NCBI GenBank assembly: GCA_945787715.1
Contig: CALZJE010000007.1
Coordinates: 1 to 64,000, forward strand
Source of the DNA: an uncultured Ectothiorhodospiraceae bacterium
Lineage (GTDB): Bacteria; Pseudomonadota; Gammaproteobacteria; S012-40
Direction of reading: 5' to 3'
DNA length: 64,000 nucleotides
This document shows positions 55,441 to 64,000 of this stretch, one piece after another (position 1 is the first letter of the stretch; every line of letters begins with the position of its first letter). Both the position numbers and the translations under genes were made by a program. The notes below the pieces were generated by a model. That model was not told the DNA's origin, did not search any database, and was given only the letters and a program-made list of their open reading frames with translations.

Positions 55441-57945
55441 TTACATTTTCCAAATATCATTATTATACTCTTGAATTGTGCGATCCGTAGAAAACTTTCC
55501 ACTACGCGCTGTATTCAATATACTCATCTTCGTCCAGTTCTTCTGATCTTTATAAGCACTAGAAACTTCTGCCTGAGCATCGATATAACTTCTAAAATCG
55601 GCAGCAGTCATCCAATGATCATTCGGATTCTTGATCGAGTCAATTATCTCATTAAATATTCCATCTTCGAAACGGTTGAAATGTCCAGTTTCGAGCAGAC
55701 GCATAACTCGGGAAAAATCGTCATCACCATCGATGATATCCTGAGGATGATAAGATTTTTTCATCTCTTCGACTTCATTGGCTTTCAAACCAAACAAGAA
55801 GAAATTCTCTCCCCCCACTTCCTCTAGAATTTCAATATTTGCACCATCGAACGTACCAATCGTTAACGCACCATTCATCATAAACTTCATATTACCTGTT
55901 CCTGATGCTTCTTTTCCCGCCGTTGATATCTGTTCAGAGAGATCGGTACCCGGCGCAATAATTTCCATTGTGGTTACACGAAAGTTTGGTAGGAATATCA
56001 CTTTTAAAAGGTCTCCTACAGCGGGGTCGCTATTAACGACACCTGCTACATTATTAACTAACTTAATAATGCGCTTTGCCATAAAATATCCCGGCGCGGC
56101 TTTACCACCAATAAAGACACAACGTGGCACTATACCTTTCGTATCTCCTCGTTTAATACGATCATAAAGGTGTATGACATGAAGTACGTTTAACAACTGA
56201 CGTTTATATTCATGAATCCTTTTTACTTGCGTATCAAATAGCGCATTTACGTCTATATCAATTCCACAGTCTTTTTTAGTCAGTTCGACTAAACGTTGCT
56301 TACATGCCAATTTGGCTTTTTTCCACTCTGATTGAAATTTGGAATCATCGGCAAATTTTTCCAGTCTTTTCAGCTCAGATAAATTGGTCACCCATCCATC
56401 ACCAATTGTTTTTGTAATCAACCCAGACAAATGAGGATTAGCATGCGCAAGCCAACGTCGCGGTGTAACACCATTGGTTTTATTGACAAACTTTTCTGGC
56501 CATAATTCGTAAAAATCTAAAAATAAACCAGATGTCAAAAGATCAGTATGTAGTTGAGCAACGCCGTTTATCGAAAAGCTACCCACTATTGCTAGATGAG
56601 CCATACGAACAAACTGTACAGGGCCTTCCTGAATGATTGACATCCGTGTTTGCCGTTCCACCTCTCCAGGCCATTTACAGGCAACCTTTGAGAGGAAAAG
56701 TGCATTGATTTCATAAATAATATCAAGCAAGCGTGGCAATAATTGCTGAAAGAGTGGCACTGACCATTTCTCTAACGCCTCAGGTAGCAGTGTATGGTTA
56801 GTGTAAGCTAAAGAACTTGATGTAATTTCCCATGCGTCGTGCCATTCCAATCGATATTCATCAACCAACAAACGCATAAGCTCTGCGACTGAAAGTGTTG
56901 GATGGGTGTCATTCATTTGGATACAGTTATTTTTTGCAAACTCGCTAAAGTCATCGCCATGTGACTCTTGCCACCTTCGCAAAACGTCTTGCAAGCTAGC
57001 AGATGCTAAAAAGTACTGTTGTTTCAAACGTAACGCTTTACCATTTTCACTCTCATCGTTGGGATACAGTACCATTGAGATATTTTCTGCTTCGTTTTTA
57101 GCAGCGACCGCTTCTGTATATCCACCAGCGTTAAACTCACTCAAGTCAAATTCATCGGTCGCAGAAGCGCTCCAGAGACGAAGTGTATTGACGGTTTCAT
57201 TTTTATAACCAGGAATTGGGATATCGTAGGGTACAGCAAGCACATGGTTTGCGTTAGCCCAACGATGGCGAGTTTTTCCACTATCATCCGTATAGGTTTC
57301 AGTGTGGCCGTCAAAACGAATTAGCTGCGTATGCTCTGGTCGCTCTATTTCCCAAGGATTGCCGTCGCGTAACCAGCGATCCGGCTCTTCAACTTGATCA
57401 CCATCAATAATTTTTTGCCGAAACATACCGTATTCGTAACGAATACCATAACCCATGACTGGCAGCTGCAATGTAGCACAACTGTCCAGAAAGCAAGCTG
57501 CTAATCGACCTAGACCACCGTTCCCCAAACCTGCATCAGGTTCAGCTTCTGCGACCTCTTCCATGTAAATTCCTAAGTCGAGCAGTGCTTGTCGTGTATC
57601 TTCTTCGACATCGAGATTCAATAATGTATTACCTAAAGCTCGGCCCATGAGGAATTCGAGCGACAGGTAATAAGTTCTCTTATTCTTGTTTGCTTTAGTT
57701 GCATAGCGCGTATTCTTCCAACGCTCAAATAAACGATCTCTCAGGGTAAGCGCTAATGCCATATAAGAATAGTGCAATGAGCGGCAGTATCGGTTTCTAC
57801 CCAATGTATGCGCAAAATACCGACGAAAGTCTTCCTGAATATCTTCCGAGTTCATCCCTAAAGCCGTTAGCTCTGTTAATGACTCAACAGGTGTACTTTT
57901 AACCAATTCTTTCCCGTAGTATTGAGGATGTATTGATTTTGACAT
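55441..57945 (-). CDS. glgP: Glycogen/starch phosphorylase
   Basis: GlgP releases glucose 1-phosphate from glycogen. The 834-residue protein covers the full family length, with YYLSLEFLMGRALGNTL, EPDAGLGNGGLGRLAACFLDS, TNHTLLPEALEKW, RIHEYKRQLLN and the PLP-binding segment EASGTGNMKFMMNGAL. It is the first gene of the minus-strand glgP-CBM48-glgC set, which pairs breakdown with the synthesis of ADP-glucose. Confidence 0.98.
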   Translation of the reverse strand: MSKSIHPQYYGKELVKSTPVESLTELTALGMNSEDIQEDFRRYFAHTLGRNRYCRSLHYSYMALALTLRDRLFERWKNTRYATKANKNKRTYYLSLEFLMGRALGNTLLNLDVEEDTRQALLDLGIYMEEVAEAEPDAGLGNGGLGRLAACFLDSCATLQLPVMGYGIRYEYGMFRQKIIDGDQVEEPDRWLRDGNPWEIERPEHTQLIRFDGHTETYTDDSGKTRHRWANANHVLAVPYDIPIPGYKNETVNTLRLWSASATDEFDLSEFNAGGYTEAVAAKNEAENISMVLYPNDESENGKALRLKQQYFLASASLQDVLRRWQESHGDDFSEFAKNNCIQMNDTHPTLSVAELMRLLVDEYRLEWHDAWEITSSSLAYTNHTLLPEALEKWSVPLFQQLLPRLLDIIYEINALFLSKVACKWPGEVERQTRMSIIQEGPVQFVRMAHLAIVGSFSINGVAQLHTDLLTSGLFLDFYELWPEKFVNKTNGVTPRRWLAHANPHLSGLITKTIGDGWVTNLSELKRLEKFADDSKFQSEWKKAKLACKQRLVELTKKDCGIDIDVNALFDTQVKRIHEYKRQLLNVLHVIHLYDRIKRGDTKGIVPRCVFIGGKAAPGYFMAKRIIKLVNNVAGVVNSDPAVGDLLKVIFLPNFRVTTMEIIAPGTDLSEQISTAGKEASGTGNMKFMMNGALTIGTFDGANIEILEEVGGENFFLFGLKANEVEEMKKSYHPQDIIDGDDDFSRVMRLLETGHFNRFEDGIFNEIIDSIKNPNDHWMTAADFRSYIDAQAEVSSAYKDQKNWTKMSILNTARSGKFSTDRTIQEYNNDIWKM

Positions 57946-58324
57946 TTATCATTACCGCCTTTTCATATCCAGTTTCGTGTCCATTTTTAAATATTTTTAT
58001 TTCAGCTACATGTACAGCTTGAGTTTTTAAAATCACTAAGGTAATTCCGTTATTGCTGGTCAAATCTATTTATTCTAGGTTTAATAATATTCAGTAGGTG
58101 CTATCAATGGTTTTACGAAACTTCGGATGATATTTGATAACATCAGTTTGATAACATCAGCAAGAGACAAGCCATATAGAGAATTGACAGAGTAGCGCTA
58201 AAAAAACCGCACTTTATATTATATTCAGCGCATTGTGTAGTAGATGTAAGATTTTTTCTGCTTTAGCATCAAATTAAATGCACTATCTTGATAATAGTTC
58301 ATAGGTTTAGGCATCATTTTGATG
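57946..58324. other. Intergenic region between glgP and rlmG (about 380 bases)
   Basis: No gene supported. It contains a tandem direct repeat of TTTGATAACATCAG at 58133-58146 and 58147-58160, and a small hairpin GCATCA-TTT-TGATGC near 58312 at the rlmG end that could terminate rlmG. The glgP promoter must lie here too. Confidence 0.5.
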
Positions 58325-59473
58325 CTAAAACTTTTTCACGCCATTTATTGATTTCACAATCATGAACTTCTTATTGCTTGCCACTTCAGTACAATTTCCG
58401 AACATTTTTTTCAAAATCGAGAAGTAGCCTAAATGCTTATTCCCGATAATCCAAAGCTCTCCGCCTTTTTTAAGCGCAATTTTGGATTCATTAAACATTT
58501 GTCGTGCTATAAAATCACCCACAGCATTGTGCTGATGAAAGGGAGGATTGTTCAAAATAACATCAATACTATTTTCTTCTATCCCACTCAAGCAATCAGT
58601 AACCTCAAAACGAGCTTTTCGTGTATCGCCAAATGCTGCTTTGAAATTCTGCTCTGCAGAAGCCACTGCCATATATGACTCATCAACAAAAACTAGTTCA
58701 CTCTCAGGTGAGCGATCCGCGGCGATTAATCCGACCACACCATTCCCACACCCCAAATCGACAATTGTTTTTCCTCCCTCTACTTTAGGAATATGCTCCA
58801 GAAAAAACCGTGTACCAATATCCAAGCTTTCTTGGGAAAAAACACTGGAATGATTAAAGATTTGGTATTGTGTCCCTTCGAGTAGATAACTTTTTGGGTA
58901 TGGGTTTTCATCAACACGAATAGCAGTGTCAAGTTCAGAGAAAATCAATCGAGCTTTTTTACGAGCCAGTGATGTGCGCGTGGAGCCGATAACCGTTTCG
59001 AAAAGATTAAGCGTTGAATTGTGAATGCTTTTCACCATCCCCGCACCGATGACAACCGAATCCGTGTTTAGGTGAGGCCGTAATCGTATTAATTGATCTT
59101 CAAGCAATGCGAGGCATTTTGGGATCTTAATAATGACAACATCAAATTTACCCGATAATGGCTCTAGACTGGCGGCCAACTTCACACGATCGGCAGCCAG
59201 TTTATTATCAGCTAGATTAGTCAAAACACTTTGATGCGCCAAATATGAATCTGACTGCATCAAGGGCCGATATTGAGACAACGAGACAGATAGTGCACCA
59301 AAACTATCGTTGATGATCAACAGCGAGCGGGAATCACGAACAATATTTTGCTCGACAAGATAGTTTAATACATACTCATCAGCAGCATCCCAAGCTCGTA
59401 AAGTTTCATTTTTACGCTTTGGAAAACGAGAAAGTGAAAACTCTCCCTGCGTTACACTTAAAATATCTGCCAA
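58325..59473 (-). CDS. rlmG: 23S rRNA (guanine-N2) methyltransferase RlmG
   Basis: RlmG methylates G1835 of 23S rRNA. The 382-residue protein has an N-terminal pseudo-methyltransferase half (with NETLRAWDAADEYVLNYL near the start) and a C-terminal active half with the SAM motif VDLGCGNGVVGLIA near residue 241 and the catalytic NNPPFHQ near residue 307. It could be confused with RsmC, but the start and the HQ after NNPPF fit RlmG better. Confidence 0.9.
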   Translation of the reverse strand: MADILSVTQGEFSLSRFPKRKNETLRAWDAADEYVLNYLVEQNIVRDSRSLLIINDSFGALSVSLSQYRPLMQSDSYLAHQSVLTNLADNKLAADRVKLAASLEPLSGKFDVVIIKIPKCLALLEDQLIRLRPHLNTDSVVIGAGMVKSIHNSTLNLFETVIGSTRTSLARKKARLIFSELDTAIRVDENPYPKSYLLEGTQYQIFNHSSVFSQESLDIGTRFFLEHIPKVEGGKTIVDLGCGNGVVGLIAADRSPESELVFVDESYMAVASAEQNFKAAFGDTRKARFEVTDCLSGIEENSIDVILNNPPFHQHNAVGDFIARQMFNESKIALKKGGELWIIGNKHLGYFSILKKMFGNCTEVASNKKFMIVKSINGVKKF

Positions 59474-59531
59474 AAAAATGCCTCTTTTATATAATAATCC
59501 ATCTACAATCAGCGATTATATCCTGGATCAC

Positions 59532-60521
59532 TCATCCAGCAGGGAATTTCTTTTTCCGATTATGTGCCACGGTAAAATCGAGTTCCGGCCCGCGCGGAAT
59601 AATCCGTGTTGGATTAATGCTTTCATGACTCCAATAATAATGCGTCTTGATATGATCCAAGTTCACCGTTTCTGCGATACCCGGGTGCTGATATAGCTCT
59701 CGCAAGTAATTAGACAAATTGGGATAGTCAGCAATCCGTCGCAAATTACATTTGAAATGACCGACATATACCGCATCAAATCGAATCAATGTTGGGAACA
59801 GACGCCAATCGGCTTCAGTGATTTGCTCGCCAACTAAATAACATTGCTTATCAAGTATTGCCTCTAGCTGATCTAGCGCATTAAATAAGTTGGTAAAGGC
59901 TTTTTCGTAGGCCAACTGTGATCGGGCAAATCCTGTTTTATACACACCATTGTTGATATCGTCATAGATCATAGTATTGATCTTTTCAATTTCACCTCGC
60001 AGCGCCTCGGGAAAGTAGTCATCCTTAACATCGGTAAATTCATTGAACGAAGAATTAAGCATTCTGATAATTTCAGAAGATTCGTTATTGACTATTGTAT
60101 TGAGTTTTTTATCCCATAAAACTGGGACTGTGACAACGCCACCATATTGAGGCGCCACTTTGTGGTATAGCTCATAGAGAAATTTAGCATTAAAAAGCTG
60201 ATCACCTGTTGCTCCCGGAAATTCATCAAAATCCCAGCTCTCGTGCCCCATTTTTGGATTAACAACAGAGACACTGATAACATCTTCTAGCTTTTTAAGC
60301 TTTCGAAAAATTAAGGTTCGATGTGCCCACGGGCAAGCATAGGAAACGATAAGATGATATCTACCTGCTTCAGCATTAAAGCCACCACTGCCAGATTTTC
60401 CTGGAGAACCATCCGGTGTAATCCAGTTTCTAAATTGAGAATCCCAACGAATGAACTCACCTTCTTCAATGGGGAAATCTAACTGATCTCGCAGCAACTC
60501 TTTCGCGCGACTATTTGTCAT
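59532..60521 (-). CDS. yqjG: Glutathionyl-hydroquinone reductase (YqjG/Xi-class GST)
   Basis: Members reduce glutathionyl-hydroquinones with glutathione. The 329-residue protein shows the nucleophile in YACPWAHRTLIFRKLK near residue 69, the N-terminal RWDSQFRNWITPDG, NNESSEIIRML, and C-terminal all-helical GST part ITEADWRLFPTLIRFDAVYVGHFKCN. I chose ATG 60521 because GGAG lies six bases upstream; a TTG four codons earlier overlaps this site. Confidence 0.92.
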   Translation of the reverse strand: MTNSRAKELLRDQLDFPIEEGEFIRWDSQFRNWITPDGSPGKSGSGGFNAEAGRYHLIVSYACPWAHRTLIFRKLKKLEDVISVSVVNPKMGHESWDFDEFPGATGDQLFNAKFLYELYHKVAPQYGGVVTVPVLWDKKLNTIVNNESSEIIRMLNSSFNEFTDVKDDYFPEALRGEIEKINTMIYDDINNGVYKTGFARSQLAYEKAFTNLFNALDQLEAILDKQCYLVGEQITEADWRLFPTLIRFDAVYVGHFKCNLRRIADYPNLSNYLRELYQHPGIAETVNLDHIKTHYYWSHESINPTRIIPRGPELDFTVAHNRKKKFPAG

Positions 60522-60848
60522 GTCGGTCTCCAATTAGCTAATCAGTATCTACAGAACATTATTGCTCAAAAGCTACTGTGCAATAAGGGTATTATCGAAC
60601 ATTAAGAACAAGAATTTCGATGGATTGAGCATCCACAGAAAAGAATCCCTTGCTTGAGAAGTGTAAGTTAAAATGGGGGGACGGATGAATCTCCTTCTCG
60701 GCTACTTGTCAAGAAGGAGATTCTTGATCATCCTAGAAAAAGCAGTTGGACGCGCAAATAGAATGCAGGATATTGTTTTTTCATATAGCTAGACGAAACA
60801 AGAGCCTATGTTATATTTCGTGGATCAACTACTTTTTTTAGGATCACA
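60522..60848. other. Intergenic region between yqjG and yceI (about 330 bases)
   Basis: No gene supported. The only strong structure is a hairpin at 60688-60722, listed separately. Confidence 0.45.
60688..60722. terminator. Hairpin with 11-bp perfect stem
   Basis: AATCTCCTTCT pairs perfectly with AGAAGGAGATT across a 13-base loop. It lies downstream of yceI on the minus strand, but 125 bases from its stop and with no run of T beyond, so it could be a distal transcription end or a regulatory hairpin in the yqjG leader. Confidence 0.55.
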
Positions 60849-61415
60849 TTAGCGCGTTGCTTCAACTTCTAGTTGAATACTTATATCATCGCCAATTGCC
60901 GGCAGACCATACTTCATCCCGAAATCCGAACGCTTGAATTTAGTCGTTGCATCAAAGCCACAAACTTCGTTAATTTTCTTATTAAAAGGGTGTTTACCAC
61001 AATTAATACTGGCTACATCAAGAACCACCGGTTTCGTCACACCCAATATTGTTAAATCACCTGTAATGGTTGCGCTTTTCTTGTCGTGGAATTTAACATT
61101 TGTCGATTTAAACGTCATTGAGGGAAACTCAACCACATTGAAAAAGTCTGGCGAACGAAGGTGATCATCGCGTTTTTTAAAGCCAGTATTTATCGATTTT
61201 GTAGCGATTGTCACTTCAACGGCACCAGTACCTTTTGCTAAATCCATTTCCAAAGAACCTTTTGTACTTTGAAATTGACCATGCATTGTTGAAAATCCCA
61301 AATGACTAACCGTAAAATTTGGATAAGTATGCATGGGATCGACTTCATAACTTGCTGCAAAGGCCATATTTATTGGTAAGACTACAGCCAAACATCCTAG
61401 TAACAACTTCTTCAT
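60849..61415 (-). CDS. yceI: YceI family periplasmic protein
   Basis: YceI-like proteins are lipocalin-fold periplasmic proteins that bind polyisoprenoid-type lipids. The 188-residue protein has a signal peptide (LLLGCLAVVLPINMAFAAS), then YEVDPMHTYPNFTVSHLGFST, and the C-terminal strands LTILGVTKPVVLDV and RSDFGMKYG typical of the family. I chose ATG 61415, which has AGGAG eight bases upstream; the longer frame to 61442 is not supported. Confidence 0.95.
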   Translation of the reverse strand: MKKLLLGCLAVVLPINMAFAASYEVDPMHTYPNFTVSHLGFSTMHGQFQSTKGSLEMDLAKGTGAVEVTIATKSINTGFKKRDDHLRSPDFFNVVEFPSMTFKSTNVKFHDKKSATITGDLTILGVTKPVVLDVASINCGKHPFNKKINEVCGFDATTKFKRSDFGMKYGLPAIGDDISIQLEVEATR

Positions 61416-61459
61416 TATTTTCTCCTGATTAATAAAGTCCAACTCATAAATTTAACTAA

Positions 61460-61474
61460 GAGGCTGTCCGAGAA
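61460..61474 (+). mobile_element. Isolated copy of the MITE terminal repeat
   Basis: GAGGCTGTCCGAGAA matches bases 3 to 17 of the left end of the MITE at 31177-31390 exactly. No facing copy of the repeat was found between here and 62000, so it is probably the remnant of a deleted element. Confidence 0.65.
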
Positions 61475-61544
61475 GAGAGAGCCGCCTCTGCTCATCTTAA
61501 AAGACTTCATAATGAGTCAATTAATTCAATATTTACTGAAAATA

Positions 61545-61775
61545 TTATTTGTTATGGCTTCCATCACAAAAAGGGATGTTACTACTTTTACCACAGCCAC
61601 AAACGAATATATTACCTTCTTTTTCTGGCGTATGGGCCAATGGTTCGATCCCAGTCCCACTATGGGCTCCACTACAAAACGGTGGATTTGTTGATCTGCC
61701 ACATTGACAAAGATAGACAGTTTCACCCTCTTTCCCAGGTATTGTATAGGGACTCCCTAGATCGTACATTGCCAT
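61545..61775 (-). CDS. Tandem CDGSH iron-sulfur protein
   Basis: A 76-residue protein with two CDGSH-type sites. The second is canonical (Cys59, Cys61, Cys70, His74; CGCGKSSNIPFCDGSH). The first has the same three Cys and one His (Cys23, Cys25, Cys34, His38), but the box reads CSGAH. Each should hold one [2Fe-2S] cluster. Such small proteins are taken to be redox or cluster-transfer proteins. A ribosome binding site (AGGAGG) precedes the ATG. Confidence 0.93.
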   Translation of the reverse strand: MAMYDLGSPYTIPGKEGETVYLCQCGRSTNPPFCSGAHSGTGIEPLAHTPEKEGNIFVCGCGKSSNIPFCDGSHNK

Positions 61776-61969
61776 CAGTTTCCTCCTGAGGAATTTTTAC
61801 CCACTGTTAAAAGATCTCTGCATAAAGTGATTTTCTTAGCCAAAACCTGTTTGTGAAGAGTATAGCTGATAAAGTTATTCATTATTTCCGAATAACAACT
61901 ACAATATAGGACAAGAAATTAAAGATTTAAATTAGAAATACTTGAAAAACTCATTCGAATAATCCGAAC

Positions 61970-62893
61970 ATGCGACTACAACACCATATTGATGCTTTAC
62001 TCGTGCTTGATGCCATTGATCGTCGCGGTAGCTTTGCTTCTGCTGCAGAAGAGCTTCATAGAGCCACATCGTCGGTGACTTATGCCATTCAGAAGCTGGA
62101 AGAGGCACTCGATGTAAAGTTATTTGATCGTAGAGGCCATCGTTCAATATTGACTTCTGCTGGGCAAGAGCTATTACGTGACGGCCGGTTACTGATAAAC
62201 TCCATTCAAAATATCGAACATAGCGTAAAACTAATTGCTTCTGGCTGGGAGGCTGAATTACGAATCGCCATCAATGATATTGTTCCACAACATCACGTAT
62301 TAAATATACTCGAAGAATTTTATGACGAAACACCACAAAATACTCGTATTCGCCTAATCTCAGAAACCTTCCTTGGTCCTTGGGATGCGTTGATATCCGG
62401 TAGAGCTGACTTCGCGATTGGCATACCGAGCGACGTTTTAACAACAAACAATTTTCACTCACACCCACTGGGGCATGTGGAATTTGTCTTTGTTGTTGCA
62501 TCACACCATCCGCTCGCTCATCATCACGCACCAATAAACGCTGATAATTTGCGGGGCTATCGCGCAGTAGCTGCCGCTGATAGCAGTCGAATACTACAAC
62601 CGAGAACATTCGGATTAATACAAGATCAGCCTGTGTTAACAGTACCTAACCAGATTATGAAATATCAAGCAATCAAGCAGGGCATGGGTGTTGGTCATCT
62701 CCCCCGACACATGATTGAAAAAGATCTGGATGAGGGAATTTTATTAAAGAAAGATCTTGAATCTGATGGTGACACTAAACATATTCTGCGGTTTGCATGG
62801 CCATCGGCACAAAAGGGAAAAGCCTCGCAATGGTTGAGAAGTAGACTATCGAATGAAAACAAACCTATTCCATGGTTTTCCAGCAGCGTATAA
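61970..62893 (+). CDS. LysR-family transcriptional regulator
   Basis: A 307-residue LTTR with an N-terminal helix-turn-helix (FASAAEELHRATSSVTYAIQKLEEAL), the usual LFDRRGHRSILTSAG segment and a C-terminal substrate-binding domain. It is closest in feel to regulators of the YafC/LysR drug-response kind, but I cannot assign an effector. The gene is divergent from the CDGSH gene across a 195-base gap, which suggests that it may control that gene. Confidence 0.9.
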   Translation: MRLQHHIDALLVLDAIDRRGSFASAAEELHRATSSVTYAIQKLEEALDVKLFDRRGHRSILTSAGQELLRDGRLLINSIQNIEHSVKLIASGWEAELRIAINDIVPQHHVLNILEEFYDETPQNTRIRLISETFLGPWDALISGRADFAIGIPSDVLTTNNFHSHPLGHVEFVFVVASHHPLAHHHAPINADNLRGYRAVAAADSSRILQPRTFGLIQDQPVLTVPNQIMKYQAIKQGMGVGHLPRHMIEKDLDEGILLKKDLESDGDTKHILRFAWPSAQKGKASQWLRSRLSNENKPIPWFSSSV

Positions 62894-62973
62894 GAAGCGA
62901 ACTCCACGATTATCTGATTAATGTATAATTGACCCTTTGATTTGATGATAAAAATATTATTGAGGATATTCCA

Positions 62974-63819
62974 GTGAAATTAAGCATTTCGGAATTCAGA
63001 GACCTTAAACATAAAAGTATTACCCTACTTGGTATGTCTGGCGTCGGGAAAACACGTTTGTCAGATATTCTAATGAAAGGAGACTGGTTTCACTATTCTG
63101 GCGATTATCGAATCGGTACGCGTTATCTCGGAGAGGCAATTCTAGATAACATTAAATTACAGGCCATGCAGATTCCCTTTCTTCGAGATTTATTACGCAC
63201 TGATTCTATTTACATCCAAAATAACCTCAGTGTTAACAATCTTTCGCCCGTATCCAGTTTTTTAGGCAAGCTTGGCAATCCCGAATTGGGCGGTCTTCCA
63301 CTCGATGTTTTCAAGCGCCGACAAAATTTACACCGCAAAGCAGAAATAGCAACTATGTATGATGTGCCAGAATTCATTGAAAAGGCACATAAAATATATG
63401 GGTATAATAATTTCATCAACGATGCCGGTGGTAGCCTGTGCGAACTAGATGATAAAAGTGTTATGGAACTGCTCGCAAAACACACACTGATATTATATAT
63501 ACAAGCCAGCGAATCAGACGAACAAGCTTTAATTAAACGCGCCATGAGTGATCCAAAACCACTCTATTACCGTGAGCAGTTCTTACAAGAGCAACTATCT
63601 ATATATATGAAAGAAAACAATCTGGAATATGTTGCGTTAATTAATCCTGATGAGTTTGTTCGCTGGATCTTCCCTCGCCTATTCTATTCACGAATTCCGA
63701 GGTATGAAGCAATTGCAAAAGAATATGGATACACTGTAACAACAGAAGAAGTCGGTAAAGTAACCGACGAAAAGAGCTTTTTACAAATGATTGAAACAGC
63801 TATTGACCGTCAATCATAA
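62974..63819 (+). CDS. P-loop ATPase/kinase-like protein upstream of metA
   Basis: A 281-residue soluble protein with a Walker A motif LGMSGVGKTRLSD at residues 19-31 and a short kinase-like lid region (RIGTRYLGE); FINDAGGSLCELDD may hold a Walker B-like acid. It resembles a nucleotide or shikimate-type kinase fold, but I do not recognise a defined family. The start is a GTG with GAGG upstream. It lies 15 bases before metA, so a link to methionine biosynthesis is likely but not shown. Confidence 0.75.
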   Translation: MKLSISEFRDLKHKSITLLGMSGVGKTRLSDILMKGDWFHYSGDYRIGTRYLGEAILDNIKLQAMQIPFLRDLLRTDSIYIQNNLSVNNLSPVSSFLGKLGNPELGGLPLDVFKRRQNLHRKAEIATMYDVPEFIEKAHKIYGYNNFINDAGGSLCELDDKSVMELLAKHTLILYIQASESDEQALIKRAMSDPKPLYYREQFLQEQLSIYMKENNLEYVALINPDEFVRWIFPRLFYSRIPRYEAIAKEYGYTVTTEEVGKVTDEKSFLQMIETAIDRQS

Positions 63820-63834
63820 CGATAGAGATTTGCC

Positions 63835-64000
63835 ATGCCGCTAGTTGCCCATTCTTCATTACCTACTTTTGAGCGCCTTAAAGAAGAAGGCGAAACAATA
63901 ATCCCAAACGATTTTGCCGTTCATCAAGATATTCGCGAACTTCATATTGGATTGCTCAATATGATGCCTGATGCTGCACTTACTGCAACAGAACGTCAAT
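63835..64000 (+). CDS. metA: Homoserine O-succinyltransferase/acetyltransferase, cut off by the window end
   Basis: The first 55 codons of a MetA-family acyltransferase, which activates homoserine for methionine synthesis. The visible segment RELHIGLLNMMPDAALTATERQ is the family's conserved start (compare LNLMP..K..TE.Q in other MetA proteins). The preceding start context is ATG 63835. Whether the acyl donor is succinyl- or acetyl-CoA cannot be decided without the active site. The gene continues past base 64000. Confidence 0.88.
   Translation, partial: MPLVAHSSLPTFERLKEEGETIIPNDFAVHQDIRELHIGLLNMMPDAALTATERQ

Noticed and set aside
55471-56167. Long plus-strand frames opposite glgP
   Set aside because: They mirror a conserved gene and have no support as proteins.
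58133-58160. Tandem TTTGATAACATCAG repeat as a possible CRISPR or operator
   Set aside because: Only two abutting copies without spacers; listed as a minor direct repeat within the glgP-rlmG gap.

Overview
The window reads as a contiguous piece of a Gram-negative gammaproteobacterial chromosome, visibly A+T-rich. The assignment rests on gene neighbourhoods (rnfE-nth; recG-ubiC-ubiA; yrbG-kdsD-kdsC-lptC-lptA-lptB-rpoN-hpf-ptsN-hprK-rapZ; lnt-corC-ybeY-phoH-miaB; 5-FCL-6S RNA-zapA; ygfB-pepP-ubiH-ubiI), on lipopolysaccharide and ubiquinone genes, and on glutathione-dependent formaldehyde oxidation. HPr kinase together with RapZ and a mannose-family EIIA fits lineages such as Thiotrichales or Methylococcales better than enterics, but I cannot name the genus. 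No CRISPR array, rRNA, tRNA or prophage was seen.

Layout. 1-5.4 kb: end of rnfE, nth, two small conserved genes, a damaged recG, ubiC and ubiA. 5.6-18.5 kb: the Kdo/LPS-export and sigma-54/nitrogen-PTS cluster, interrupted by a heavily decayed pseudogene between the EIIA-Man and NPr genes, then mgtE and a DUF3047 gene. 18.5-20.9 kb: methionine salvage, with mtnD followed by one gene that fuses a RuBisCO-like enolase (MtnW type) to a dehydratase (MtnB). 21-30 kb: small genes, the minus-strand lnt-to-miaB cluster, an MltB-like protein with a substituted catalytic residue, a fructosamine-kinase-like gene, an EVE protein, 5-formyl-THF cyclo-ligase and 6S RNA. 30.6-41 kb: zapA, a hairpin MITE, the pepP-ubiH-ubiI operon, a lipoprotein carbonic anhydrase, a sulfotransferase, purD, tsaC and hemF. 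41-46 kb: a metallophosphatase-tetraheme cytochrome fusion, frmA-frmB, a DUF481 protein and a second MITE-like element. 46.3-51.5 kb: a sensory module of response regulator, LysM-FecR protein and CHASE2 histidine kinase, converging on a receiver-like protein that lacks its phospho-acceptor. 52-58 kb: a phosphoesterase and a glycogen cluster (glgC, a stand-alone CBM48 protein, glgP). 58-64 kb: rlmG, a glutathionyl-hydroquinone reductase, yceI, a double CDGSH protein, a LysR regulator, an unknown P-loop ATPase and the start of metA.

Two themes stand out. First, gene decay and small mobile elements: recG has an N-terminal truncation, a frameshift and a roughly 60-residue deletion across helicase motifs; a second gene is reduced to a stop-ridden relic; and two MITE-like inverted-repeat elements plus an isolated terminal repeat are present. 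Second, unusual protein architectures: the MtnW-MtnB fusion, the phosphatase-cytochrome fusion, the non-phosphorylatable receiver beside a complete signalling module, and the isolated glycogen-binding protein inside a glycogen operon. The MtnW-MtnB fusion beside mtnD is the strongest candidate for a little-described system.
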